Shown piece after piece: positions 1-8,806 of a stretch of 57,569 bases of DNA. The position numbers were made by a program, and so were the translations under genes. Under the pieces are notes generated by a model, which ran no database searches, was not told the DNA's origin, and saw only the letters and a list, made by a program, of their open reading frames with translations. Position 1 is the stretch's first letter. The number at the start of each line of letters is the position of its first letter. The stretch is from Actinomycetes bacterium (GTDB taxonomy: Bacteria > Actinomycetota > Actinomycetes > Actinomycetales > Dermatophilaceae): NCBI GenBank assembly GCA_029552065.1, contig JAKPEG010000102.1:1-57569 (forward strand), given 5' to 3'.

Positions 1-1
1 G

Positions 2-1666
2 GGCCCCGACGCCGAACTGGCCGCGCTCGCAGAGGAATTGGCGTCGAACGAGGCCGTCGACGGCGCCTACGTGAAGCCAGGTGGCGAACCCCCGGTCATG
101 CTCGACCGGGATCTTGCGCCGGCACCGGGCGACACCCCGCCGGCGACCCCGGACTTCACCCCGCGCCAGGGCTACCTCGATCCGGCTCCTGGTGGGATCG
201 ACGCCCGCTATGCGTGGACCTTCGCCGGCGGCGGGGGAGCAGGCGTCAACGTCATCGACTGCGAGTGGGGCTGGCGCTTCGACCACGAGGATCTCGGGAT
301 CAACCAGGGCGGGGTCGTCGTCGGCACCGCCGGCACCGACACCAACCACGGCACTGCGGTCATCGGCGAGATCAGCGGCGACCGCAACGCCATCGGCGTC
401 ACCGGCATCGCCCCCGACGCCTTCATCCGGGCGGCCGCCTTCTCCGGCCCGACGGCCGCGACGATCACCTCGGCGGCCAACCTGCTGAGCGCGGGCGACG
501 TCCTGCTCCTCGAGATCCACCGGGCCGGGCCCCGCTTCAACTTCGCCGCCCGCGCCGACCAGCAGGGTTACATCGCGATCGAGTGGTGGCCGGACGACTT
601 CGCGGCCATCCAGTTCGCCTTCTCCCGCGGCGTCATCGTCGTCGAGGCGGCCGGCAACGGACGGCAGAACCTCGACGACGCGATCTACTCCGTGCGTCCG
701 GCGGGCTTCCCGGCGTCGTGGACCAACCCGTTCAACCGGGCCAACCGCGACTCCGGCGCCATCGTCGTCGGTGCCGGGGCACCGCCCTCGGGCAACTTCG
801 GTGCCGACCGGTCGCGGCTGGACTTCTCCAACTACGGCGCGCTCATCGACGCCCAGGGGTGGGGCCGCGAGGTCGTGTCGACCGGCTACGGCGACCTCCA
901 AGGGGGTCCGGACCCGCGCTTCCACTACACCGCGACCTTCGCCGGCACCTCGAGTGCCTCGCCGATCGTCGTCGGAGCCGTGACGGCCCTGCAGGGTGCC
1001 CTCGGGGGTGCGGGCAAGCCCCGGATGACCCCGACCCAGGCGCGCGCCTGGCTGCGGGCGACCGGGTCGCCGCAGCAGGACGGCCCCAACGGACCCGTCT
1101 CGCAGCGGATCGGCAACCGTCCCGACCTGCGCGCGCTCGTCAACGCGCACGTCAAGGGCCTGGTGCTCGAGAAGTTCAAGGACGTGAAGGACGTCAAGGT
1201 CGAGAAGATCGAGGCCAAGGAGAAGAAGGAGAACTTCAAGGAGCGCAAGGACGTCCTCAAGGACGGCGCCAAGGAGAAGATCGAGGCCAAGGAGAAGATC
1301 GAGGCCAAGGAGAAGGTCGAGATCAAGGAGAAGGTGGAGAAGAACGTCGTCTCCGACGGCAAGTTCATCGAGCACAAGCAGGTCGAGGGCAAGCTCGCCG
1401 ACAAGGTCGCCGACGGAGGATTCGACGGTGGTCGACTCGGTGGTGGCGTCCTCGGTGGCGGCGGCGTGGGCCCGGCTGCCGGGCTGGAGAGCCGGCTGAC
1501 CGGTCTGGAGAACGCCGTCGCCGCCCTCGCCCACTTCATCGGTGCCGATCTTCGCCCCGACCTGAGCGGCGGCGCCCTGTTGCGTGAGGAGGACCTCGCC
1601 GCTCAGGCGACCCAGGCCAAGGCGGTCAAGGACGCCAAGGACGCCGAGAACCTCGGCACCTGGTGA
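2..1666 (+). CDS. Subtilisin-like S8 serine peptidase with Lys/Glu-rich repeat tail (5' partial)
   Basis: The frame is open to the left edge of the window, so the true start probably lies upstream; a TTG at position 38 is the first possible start inside. Counting from that TTG, the catalytic triad of family S8 is visible: Asp near residue 74 (VIDCEWG), His near 104 (NHGTAV) and Ser near 305 (GTSSASP), with an oxyanion Asn near 207 (AAGNG). After the protease domain (about residue 375) the protein changes character. There is a stretch of about 75 residues made of KEKIEAKEK-like repeats, then a glycine-rich linker, then a short predicted coiled coil containing HFIGADLRPDL, ending in Gly-Thr-Trp. 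No membrane segment or sortase signal is visible after the protease domain. Seven bases separate it from the next gene, which is followed by an ATP-grasp ligase, so the three are probably co-expressed. The protease call is firm; the role of the tail is unknown. Confidence 0.9.
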   Translation, partial: GPDAELAALAEELASNEAVDGAYVKPGGEPPVMLDRDLAPAPGDTPPATPDFTPRQGYLDPAPGGIDARYAWTFAGGGGAGVNVIDCEWGWRFDHEDLGINQGGVVVGTAGTDTNHGTAVIGEISGDRNAIGVTGIAPDAFIRAAAFSGPTAATITSAANLLSAGDVLLLEIHRAGPRFNFAARADQQGYIAIEWWPDDFAAIQFAFSRGVIVVEAAGNGRQNLDDAIYSVRPAGFPASWTNPFNRANRDSGAIVVGAGAPPSGNFGADRSRLDFSNYGALIDAQGWGREVVSTGYGDLQGGPDPRFHYTATFAGTSSASPIVVGAVTALQGALGGAGKPRMTPTQARAWLRATGSPQQDGPNGPVSQRIGNRPDLRALVNAHVKGLVLEKFKDVKDVKVEKIEAKEKKENFKERKDVLKDGAKEKIEAKEKIEAKEKVEIKEKVEKNVVSDGKFIEHKQVEGKLADKVADGGFDGGRLGGGVLGGGGVGPAAGLESRLTGLENAVAALAHFIGADLRPDLSGGALLREEDLAAQATQAKAVKDAKDAENLGTW

Positions 1667-1673
1667 CCCTGGC

Positions 1674-2399
1674 GTGACCACCGCTGCACTGCGGTATGCC
1701 GTCCTGTGCCTCCTCGGCGACCCGTCCGGCCCCTGGCTGGCCGGCGGGCTCGCCGAGCGGGGCCTGGACGGCATCCGTTGCGTGAGCGCCCACGAGTTGG
1801 CTTTCAGCACCTCGATCAGTCACGAGGTGACCTCCGTCGGCACCCGCACGTCGATCCGGCTGGCCGACGGGAGTCTGTTCGGTCCCGACCTCGTCGGCAC
1901 CGTCAACCGGGTGACGACGCTGCCGGACGACCATCTCGCCGGAGCCCAGCAGGCCGACCGTGACTATGCCGCAGCCGAGTTGCACGCCCTGTTCACCTCG
2001 ATCCTCGCGAGCCTGCCCGGGCGGGTGCTCGGCGTCGCGGGTCCGCGTGGCCTGTGCGGACCATGGCTGTCGCCGGCCGAGTGGACGCTGCACGCGGCCT
2101 GCGCCGGCCTGCCCGTGCTCGGCTTCCGCTCCGGCCAGCCGACCCCACCGCCCGCCGAGCTGCAGCTGCTCGTCGTGCCCGGAGCCGTGCGACCGGCATA
2201 CCCGTATGCCGGTCAGCCGCTACCGCCCGACCTCGCGGCGGGCGCGGCCCGGCTCGCCGAGGCGGTGGGTGCCCAGACGCTCGGGGTCGACCTCGTCCGC
2301 GCCGACGGCCGTTGGGTGTTCGCCGGCGCGACCCCGCTGCCGGACCTGCGGGCGGGCGGTCCGCCGGTCCTCGACGCCCTCGCGCAGGTGTTGCGGTGA
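1674..2399 (+). CDS. Hypothetical protein, probable degenerate ATP-grasp homologue
   Basis: A GTG at 1674, 7 bases after the protease stop, gives 241 residues. No database family is obvious to me. The ends look like an ATP-grasp protein. There is an N-terminal alpha/beta part, then a region around residues 97-145 (DRDYAAAELHALF, then GPRGLCGPW) that resembles the pre-ATP-grasp segment of RimK-like proteins. The C-terminal GVDLVRADGRWVFAGATPLP followed by LDALAQVL lines up with the terminal GIDLK...FEVNPSPG...AAVAAYL of the next gene. The central ATP-binding part and the acidic metal ligands are missing: the position of the E-x-N pair reads AGATP. It overlaps the next gene by 4 bases (GTGA). 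A catalytically dead partner or scaffold of the following ligase is plausible; this is inference from pattern only. Confidence 0.72.
   Translation: MTTAALRYAVLCLLGDPSGPWLAGGLAERGLDGIRCVSAHELAFSTSISHEVTSVGTRTSIRLADGSLFGPDLVGTVNRVTTLPDDHLAGAQQADRDYAAAELHALFTSILASLPGRVLGVAGPRGLCGPWLSPAEWTLHAACAGLPVLGFRSGQPTPPPAELQLLVVPGAVRPAYPYAGQPLPPDLAAGAARLAEAVGAQTLGVDLVRADGRWVFAGATPLPDLRAGGPPVLDALAQVLR
2191..2214. repeat. Perfect 11-bp inverted repeat made of two octamers
   Basis: GACCGGCATAC and its exact complement GTATGCCGGTC face each other across a 2-base spacer inside the small ATP-grasp-like gene. It is two copies of the genome octamer CGGCATAC/GTATGCCG head to head, encoding Pro-Ala-Tyr-Pro-Tyr-Ala. 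Confidence 0.85.
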
Positions 2400-3319
2400 T
2401 CCTCGTCGCCGGGATCCGGTCCGAGTCGCCGGTGGAGCTCGTCCTTGGCGAGATCGCCCGGACCGGACACGAGGTGCTCGTCTTCGGCCAGCGGGATGTC
2501 GCCGCGTGGGACCTCGCCTACGGCGTCGACGAATCCGGAGGGGTCACCGGGCTGGTGCGGACCGGGCGACGGCATGTGCCCCTCGACCAGATCACGGGGG
2601 TCTACCTGCGGGTGATGCCCGACACCCTGCTGCCTGAGATAGCCCGGCTGGCGCCCGACGACCCGGCCCGGCTGCACAGCGCACAGGTCCATGCCGACCT
2701 GGTCGGCTGGAGCGACGTGGCCACCGCCCGCGTCGTGAACCGGCCGCGGGCGCAGGCCTCCAACGGCTCCAAGGCATTCCAGGCCCAGCTCATCGCCCGG
2801 CACGGTTTCGGCGTGCCGACCTCGCTGGTCACCAACGATCCCGACCTCGTCCGCGATTTCCTCGCCACCCACGAGCGGGTCGTCTACAAGTCGGTGAGCG
2901 GGGTCCGCTCGATCGTCACGACGGTCGGCCCGGACGACCTCGCTCGGCTCGAGCGGGTGCGGGCCTGTCCGGTCCAGTTCCAGGCCTACGTGCCCGGTGT
3001 CGACGTGCGGGTCCACGTCGTCGGCGACCGCGTCTTCGCCACCCGGGTGGACAGCGTCGCCACCGACTACCGGTATGCCGCGCAGCAGGTCGACGTGCCC
3101 GCGCAGCTGTCCGAGACGACCCTGCCCGACGACCTGGCCGCCCGGTGCGTCGCCCTCGCCGCCGACCTCGAGCTCGGCTTCGCCGGGATCGACCTCAAGC
3201 TCGACGGCGACGACGTGTCGTGCTTCGAGGTGAACCCGAGCCCGGGCTTCTCCTACTTCGAGGCGCACACTGGCCAGCCGATCGCCGCGGCGGTCGCGGC
3301 ATACCTCGCGGGGGAGTGA
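2396..3319 (+). CDS. RimK/graspetide-type ATP-grasp ligase
   Basis: It starts at a GTG overlapping the previous stop (GTGA) and encodes 307 residues. ATP-grasp landmarks are intact: the NRPRAQASNGSKAFQAQL segment near residues 115-132, VVYK with the nucleotide-binding Lys near 165, the hinge region QAYVPGVDVRV near 196-205, and the metal-binding GIDLK (Asp near 266) and FEVNPSPG (Glu near 278, Asn near 280). The TNDPDLVRDF stretch is typical of ligases that modify ribosomal peptides (MvdD/PsnB type) and of RimK, which join carboxylates to amines or hydroxyls. The substrate cannot be read from this sequence. The neighbours suggest a protein or peptide substrate, possibly the Lys/Glu-rich tail of the S8 protease two genes upstream; that link is inference. 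Confidence 0.85.
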   Translation: MILVAGIRSESPVELVLGEIARTGHEVLVFGQRDVAAWDLAYGVDESGGVTGLVRTGRRHVPLDQITGVYLRVMPDTLLPEIARLAPDDPARLHSAQVHADLVGWSDVATARVVNRPRAQASNGSKAFQAQLIARHGFGVPTSLVTNDPDLVRDFLATHERVVYKSVSGVRSIVTTVGPDDLARLERVRACPVQFQAYVPGVDVRVHVVGDRVFATRVDSVATDYRYAAQQVDVPAQLSETTLPDDLAARCVALAADLELGFAGIDLKLDGDDVSCFEVNPSPGFSYFEAHTGQPIAAAVAAYLAGE

Positions 3320-3440
3320 GTCGGGACGCAGCCGCCGGCACCTCAGCGGGCCGGAGGCGCGCTCGGGGAATCGCCACTCTGTGGCTCCTGAGGGGCGTGT
3401 GACGCGTGAGTCTGGAGTGAGAGTCGCGTACCCTCGCGGC

Positions 3441-6254
3441 ATGGCGACACGACCGTCGGGGGCCCCCGCACGCCCCCAGACCTCGACCCGTGCGAGCGGC
3501 TCGGCCCGGCCGGGCAGCACCCGTGCGCGGGCAAGCTCCGGCTCGCGGGGCCGCACGCGAGCGGCCTCCCGATCCGGCGCGCGGGGCGGCGGGCTTCCGC
3601 TGCCCGTGCGAGCACTGCGCAATGCCTGGCTGGGGGTCTCGCACGTCGCCGGGGGAGCCGTGCGCCGGGTCGGCCAGTCGGCCGCCGAACTCGAGCCCGA
3701 ACACCGCCGCGACGGTGTGGGCTTCGCGCTCATCGGGCTGGCGGTCGTCGTCGCCGCCCGCGAGTGGTGGGGTTTCCACGGGGTCGTGGGGGATGCCGTC
3801 CACGCGATCGTCGGGGGCACCTTCGGCCGGATCGGCTATGCCGTGCCGCTCGTCCTGCTCGCCTTCGGGATCCGGCTGCTGCGTGCGCCGCAGGACACCG
3901 CCGCCACCAATCGCCTGGTCGTGGGCACCCTCGCCCTCACCTTCTCCGCCTGCGGGATCGCCCATCTCGCCGACGGCATCCCCACGCCACCGCAGGGCCC
4001 CGAGGCGATGCGGGCCGCCGGCGGCATCCTCGGCTTCCTCGCGAGCTCGCCGATCGCCTCGGCCGTCTCCGCGGCCGGGGCTCTCGTCCTGCTCCTGCTA
4101 CTCGGCTGCTTCGGCGTGCTTGTCGTCACCGCGACCCCCGTGCGGATGGTGCCCAGCCGGCTGCGAGCCCTGCGCGACCGGATCCTGGGCCACCGCGCCG
4201 AGCCGACCACGGCCGAGGGCGAGATCCCGCGGCCGCGCGGCATACCGGGTCCGCGTCGTGGCGCGGACGCCGTGCCCGGCCAGCGGGACGGCGACCTCGC
4301 CTTCGAGCAGGCCGCCGAGGTGGCCAAGGCCGGACGCAGGGGCCTGCGACCGGGGGAGCGTCGTCCTGCGCCGTCGGCCGACCCGACAGCCGCGGCGGGG
4401 CAGGACACGACCCCCGCCCCCGCGACGGCGGCCCCGGCCGGCGCCGCTCCCGACGGTGGCGCGACCCAGGCCAAACCCGGCACTGGCAAGGGCGAGCTCG
4501 TCGCCCCGCCGACGCACACCCTGCCGCTGCGCGCCGAGCAGCTCGCGCTCGCCGGTGACGTCGCCTACGTGCTGCCCGACCAGGGTCTGCTCGCCCCCGG
4601 GGCCCCGCACAAACTGCGTTCGGCGGCCAACGACCGGGTGGTCGAGTCGCTCACCCAGGTATTCGAGCAGTTCGAGATCGACGCACAGGTCACCGGCTTC
4701 ACCCGGGGACCCACCGTCACGCGCTACGAGGTCGAACTCGGCCTCGCGACGAAGGTCGAACGGGTCACCGCGCTGTCCAAGAACATCGCCTATGCCGTCG
4801 CCTCGGCCGACGTCCGCATCCTCTCCCCGATCCCGGGCAAGTCGGCGATCGGCATCGAGATCCCCAACACCGACCGCGAGACAGTGTCGCTCGGCGACGT
4901 CCTGCGCAGCCAGACCGCCCGGTCCAACGAGCACCCCATGGTCATGGGCGTCGGCAAGGACGTCGAGGGCGGCTATGTCATCGCCAACCTCGCGAAGATG
5001 CCCCACCTGCTCGTCGCCGGGGCGACCGGTGCGGGCAAGAGCAGCTTCGTCAACTCGATGATCTCCTCGATCCTCATGCGGGCCACGCCCGAGGAGGTCC
5101 GGATGATCCTCGTGGACCCCAAGCGGGTCGAACTCACGGCCTACGACGGCATTCCCCACCTCGTCACGCCGATCATCACGAACCCGAAGAAGGCCGCCGA
5201 GGCGCTCCAGTGGGTCGTGCGCGAGATGGACCAGCGCTACGACGACCTCGCCGGCTTCGGCTTCAAACACATCGACGACTTCAACAAGGCGGTGCGGGCC
5301 GGCAAGGTCACCCCGCTGCCCGGCTCGCAGCGGGTGATCACGACCTACCCCTACCTGCTCGTCATCGTCGACGAGCTCGCCGACCTCATGATGGTCGCCC
5401 CCCGCGACGTCGAGGAGTCGATCGTCCGGATCACCCAGCTCGCCCGGGCGGCCGGCATCCACCTCGTCCTGGCCACCCAGCGGCCCTCGGTCGACGTCGT
5501 CACCGGGCTGATCAAGGCCAACGTGCCCTCGCGAATGGCCTTCGCCACCTCGTCGCTCGCCGACAGTCGGGTCGTCCTCGACCAACCTGGCGCGGAGAAG
5601 CTCGTCGGCCAGGGCGACGCCCTCTTCCTACCGATGGGCGCGAGCAAGCCGATGCGCGTCCAGGGCGCCTGGGTGACCGAATCGGAGATCCACGCCGTCG
5701 TCAAGGCGGTGACCGCCCAGCTGCCCACCCAGTACCGCGAGGACGTCATCGCCCCCGCCGCGGCCTCGAAGGTCGTCGACGACGACATCGGCGACGACCT
5801 CGAGGTGCTCTGCCAGGCCGCCGAACTCGTCGTCACCACCCAGTTCGGGTCCACGTCCATGCTCCAGCGCAAGCTGCGGGTCGGCTTCGCCAAGGCGGGG
5901 CGGCTCATGGACCTGCTCGAATCCCGCGGCATCGTCGGCCCGTCCGAGGGGTCCAAGGCACGCGACGTCCTCGTCAAGCCCGACGATTTGCCGACGACCA
6001 TCGCTCTCCTGCGCGGCGAGGAACCGCCGGACGAGCTGCCCGGGCTCGCCGCCGGCGCTGCCGGCGACGGCGACGGCGACGACACGGCATACGTGCTCGA
6101 CGGCGACGCGCGGGCGCGCGCGGCCCTGCGCTCCGGTGACGACCGGTATGCCGTCGACCCGCTCGACGCCGCGCCGACCGGGCCCATCCCCACACCGGGC
6201 GACTGGGACGACGAGGGCGGCGAGGACGCCTGGGAGCTCACCGGCCGGCGCTGA
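3441..6254 (+). CDS. ftsK: DNA translocase FtsK/SpoIIIE
   Basis: This hexameric motor pumps chromosome ends through the closing septum. I chose the ATG at 3441 (937 residues); the frame is open further upstream but the coding character begins here. An Arg/Ser/Ala-rich cytoplasmic N-terminus precedes four hydrophobic segments (about residues 93-113, 128-147, 159-176 and 205-230). A Pro/Ala-rich linker follows, then the motor domain: Walker A GATGAGKSS near residue 527, Walker B VIVDELADL near 645, and TQRPSVDVVTGLIKANVPSR, characteristic of the family. The C-terminal winged-helix gamma domain, which reads KOPS sites, is present (about residues 785-855), followed by an acidic tail. It is convergent with the M6 protease across a strong terminator. 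Confidence 0.97.
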   Translation: MATRPSGAPARPQTSTRASGSARPGSTRARASSGSRGRTRAASRSGARGGGLPLPVRALRNAWLGVSHVAGGAVRRVGQSAAELEPEHRRDGVGFALIGLAVVVAAREWWGFHGVVGDAVHAIVGGTFGRIGYAVPLVLLAFGIRLLRAPQDTAATNRLVVGTLALTFSACGIAHLADGIPTPPQGPEAMRAAGGILGFLASSPIASAVSAAGALVLLLLLGCFGVLVVTATPVRMVPSRLRALRDRILGHRAEPTTAEGEIPRPRGIPGPRRGADAVPGQRDGDLAFEQAAEVAKAGRRGLRPGERRPAPSADPTAAAGQDTTPAPATAAPAGAAPDGGATQAKPGTGKGELVAPPTHTLPLRAEQLALAGDVAYVLPDQGLLAPGAPHKLRSAANDRVVESLTQVFEQFEIDAQVTGFTRGPTVTRYEVELGLATKVERVTALSKNIAYAVASADVRILSPIPGKSAIGIEIPNTDRETVSLGDVLRSQTARSNEHPMVMGVGKDVEGGYVIANLAKMPHLLVAGATGAGKSSFVNSMISSILMRATPEEVRMILVDPKRVELTAYDGIPHLVTPIITNPKKAAEALQWVVREMDQRYDDLAGFGFKHIDDFNKAVRAGKVTPLPGSQRVITTYPYLLVIVDELADLMMVAPRDVEESIVRITQLARAAGIHLVLATQRPSVDVVTGLIKANVPSRMAFATSSLADSRVVLDQPGAEKLVGQGDALFLPMGASKPMRVQGAWVTESEIHAVVKAVTAQLPTQYREDVIAPAAASKVVDDDIGDDLEVLCQAAELVVTTQFGSTSMLQRKLRVGFAKAGRLMDLLESRGIVGPSEGSKARDVLVKPDDLPTTIALLRGEEPPDELPGLAAGAAGDGDGDDTAYVLDGDARARAALRSGDDRYAVDPLDAAPTGPIPTPGDWDDEGGEDAWELTGRR

Positions 6255-6316
6255 CCTGGAGCGCACCCCGCCCGAGGACCGGCCCGAGCTGGCTCGAGGG
6301 CCGGCTCGACAGCGAG

Positions 6317-6347
6317 GCAGGGCCCCGGCTGATCGCCGGGGCCCTGC
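6317..6347. terminator. Bidirectional intrinsic-type terminator
   Basis: A perfect 13-bp stem (GCAGGGCCCCGGC / GCCGGGGCCCTGC) with a 5-base loop TGATC sits between the convergent ftsK and M6 protease genes. There is no long T-tract on either side, as is usual in high-GC actinobacteria. Confidence 0.85.
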
Positions 6348-6389
6348 GTTCGTCCGAGCCGTATGCGGTCGGCCCTGCGGGCTTGCGTT

Positions 6390-8711
6390 CTACTGGTTGA
6401 CGGTCACCTGCATGAAGCCACCCTGGGCGCTCACGCTCACGACCCGGATGGTCGTGCCGGTGTGCGGCACCGGGACGCTCGACCAGCCGTTGTTGCCGAT
6501 GGCCGCGTTCGGCGCCACCCAGTAGGACTTGGCGTCGTCGAAGACCGGCACGGCCGGAAGGCCGCCGTAGCTGCCGGCGACGCTGTCGGCGTGCAAGGTG
6601 ATCCGGTCGGTCGGCTCGAGTCCGAAGGTCGAGTCGTAGCTCTGGATCCGCGGACGCCACACCTGGCCGTTGTCCGGCCGCAGCAACATCGCGGGGTGAG
6701 CGTCGACCGGGAGCACGAGGCCACCGCAGCGGCCACCGGCGCAGTTGTCACCGACGTTGTTGTCGGGGAAGGACGTGTCGTAGTACCAGACCAGCAGGCC
6801 GTCCTGGTAGGGGAAGTGCTCGACCCAGTTGCCCAACCCGGGGTCGTCGAGGAAGCCGAAGTTGTAGGGGCCGGTTCGCAGCCCGTCGTCGTAGCCCCGG
6901 TAGGCCCGGTATTCCGCGAAGTAGGCGTTGAAGTGTGAGGTCGTCACCCTGCCGGTGGTGCTGGCGAAGCCCTGGTAGGCCCAGCCCGGGTCGGTCTCGG
7001 CGCCGTCCGTGGGCAGACCGGTGATGGCGATGTCATCGACCCCGAATCCGGCTTCGGCCACCGCCCCGTCCGTCCAGTACCGCCACCCGAGGGTGACCGT
7101 CTGGCCGGCGAAGGCGGACAGGTCGGCCGTGAGGTTCACCCAGGCACCGCCGCTCGAACCGGTGATCCCGTTGCCGAAGTTCTGCCCGTTGGGGTCGGTC
7201 GTCGTGGACAGGCTCGTCGCCACCGGGCTGCCGTTGACCGTGAGGTAGGCGTAGTCCCAGTCCTGCTCGATGTCGTAGCGCGCCTTGGCCGCGAGCGTGA
7301 CCGGGCCGGCCGGCAGGGTCACCGACCGGGTCATCCCGTTGTCCAGGTCGTTCCCGGAGCCGGAGTGGTAGAAGCGCTCACCGGCATAGGGCGCCCCGAT
7401 GTCGGTCGTCACCTGCTTGTCCGGCAGGAGCGCGACGAGTGTCTGAGCCTGCTTGGTGTTGGCCACCGCGGGGGTGAGTTTCACCGCTGCCGACTTGCCG
7501 TGGGGGACCACCTGGTAGTCGGACCAGCCGAGGAAGATCTTCTCGTAGGCGCTCATCGGGATCGGCTTGGAACCGATGCCGTCGACCGGCTGACCGGTGG
7601 AGCCGTAGGACCCGGAGGAGTAGAGCGTCCAGAAGCCCGTGGAGTTCTCGGCACCGCCGGTGTTGCCGGAGGTGTCGTAGAGGTCGGGCAGACCCAGGTC
7701 GTGACCGTATTCGTGCGCGAAGACCCCGACGCCGCCGTTCTCCGGCTCGACGGTGTAGTCGCCGATCCAGAGGTCGAGGCCGCCGGCGCCGCCGATCTGC
7801 ACCCCGCCGAGCTTGTTGAAGGTCGGCCCGGTGGCGCCGATGTTGTTGTAGTACGCGTACCAGCGGTGGCTCCAGATGGCGTCGGTGCCCTGGGCGCCGC
7901 CGCCGGTCTCCTCGCCCTCACCGGCGTGCACGGCCTGGAAGTGGTCGATGTAGCCGTCGGGCTCGTTGAAGTTGCCGTCGTGGTCGTAGTCGTAGCGGTC
8001 CCACACGTCGAACCGGGCGAGGTATGCCGCGATCTGCGCCTTCGTCTTGCCCGCGGCGACCTGGGCGTCATACCAGGCGTTGACCGAGTCGCGGACGAAC
8101 AGCCAGGTGCGTGCGCAGGTGATGCCGCCGCAGTAGTTGGCGCCGTAGTTGGCCGCGTTGAAGGGGACGGTCACCCAGTCCTCGACCGCGCCGTTGACGG
8201 TGTAGCGGTTGCTCGACTGTTCGACGTAGAAGTTGCGCATCGACACGTCGCCGGGCGCGTCGGAGAAGAGCAGGTCCTGGTAGTAGGACTGGCTGAAGTC
8301 CGAGTTCCAGATCGTCGTGTTGTCGACCGCGCGATCGGGCTCGACAATCTCGTTGCGCAGGGGCCCGGCGCTGCCACCGAAGGTCGCGTTGACCTGGGTG
8401 CCGAACTGGCCGAGGACGGTCCAGATCGAGTCCTCGCTCTGGCGGGCGAGTTCGACGTACTGACCCTTGGCTACCTCGACGACCTTGTTGGCCCCCTTGG
8501 GGGTCGCCTTGCCGTTGAAGACCTTCTCCAGGGCGGTCTTCTTGTTGGCCGTCTGTCGCTCGGCCAGGGGATTCTTCAGGACGTCGGAGCGGCTCGCGCG
8601 CTCCGCGTCCTTGACGGGTGCCGCAGTCGAGGCGGCGACCGAAGGGGCCGCGGCTATCGCGAGGGCGAGGACCGCCGTCGCCGCGATCGCCGCGCGTTGC
8701 ATCGGTGACAT
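6390..8711 (-). CDS. Secreted immune-inhibitor-A-like M6 metalloprotease
   Basis: I placed the start at the ATG at 8711 because AAGGAG lies 8 bases upstream and a signal peptide follows at once: a short basic start, a hydrophobic AIAATAVLALAIAA core, then AAPSVAA. The product is about 773 residues. The zinc-binding motif HEYGHDLGLPD lies near residue 330, matching the HExxHxxGxxD signature of family M6 (InhA). Downstream parts match the usual beta-sandwich and C-terminal domains of InhA-like proteins. The enzyme is expected to be exported and to degrade extracellular proteins. It lies 95 bases downstream of the dipeptidase gene on the same strand, so the two may form a peptide-scavenging unit. 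This pair sits between ftsK and rimO, which are usually closer together in relatives. Confidence 0.93.
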   Translation of the reverse strand: MSPMQRAAIAATAVLALAIAAAPSVAASTAAPVKDAERASRSDVLKNPLAERQTANKKTALEKVFNGKATPKGANKVVEVAKGQYVELARQSEDSIWTVLGQFGTQVNATFGGSAGPLRNEIVEPDRAVDNTTIWNSDFSQSYYQDLLFSDAPGDVSMRNFYVEQSSNRYTVNGAVEDWVTVPFNAANYGANYCGGITCARTWLFVRDSVNAWYDAQVAAGKTKAQIAAYLARFDVWDRYDYDHDGNFNEPDGYIDHFQAVHAGEGEETGGGAQGTDAIWSHRWYAYYNNIGATGPTFNKLGGVQIGGAGGLDLWIGDYTVEPENGGVGVFAHEYGHDLGLPDLYDTSGNTGGAENSTGFWTLYSSGSYGSTGQPVDGIGSKPIPMSAYEKIFLGWSDYQVVPHGKSAAVKLTPAVANTKQAQTLVALLPDKQVTTDIGAPYAGERFYHSGSGNDLDNGMTRSVTLPAGPVTLAAKARYDIEQDWDYAYLTVNGSPVATSLSTTTDPNGQNFGNGITGSSGGAWVNLTADLSAFAGQTVTLGWRYWTDGAVAEAGFGVDDIAITGLPTDGAETDPGWAYQGFASTTGRVTTSHFNAYFAEYRAYRGYDDGLRTGPYNFGFLDDPGLGNWVEHFPYQDGLLVWYYDTSFPDNNVGDNCAGGRCGGLVLPVDAHPAMLLRPDNGQVWRPRIQSYDSTFGLEPTDRITLHADSVAGSYGGLPAVPVFDDAKSYWVAPNAAIGNNGWSSVPVPHTGTTIRVVSVSAQGGFMQVTVNQ

Positions 8712-8806
8712 ACCTTGGCTCCTTGTGAGAGGAACCCCCGAGTAGACCGGCCGAACGGCCACGTCCGATGTGACAGGAGCATCGAACGCCGAGTGCACGG
8801 CGACTG

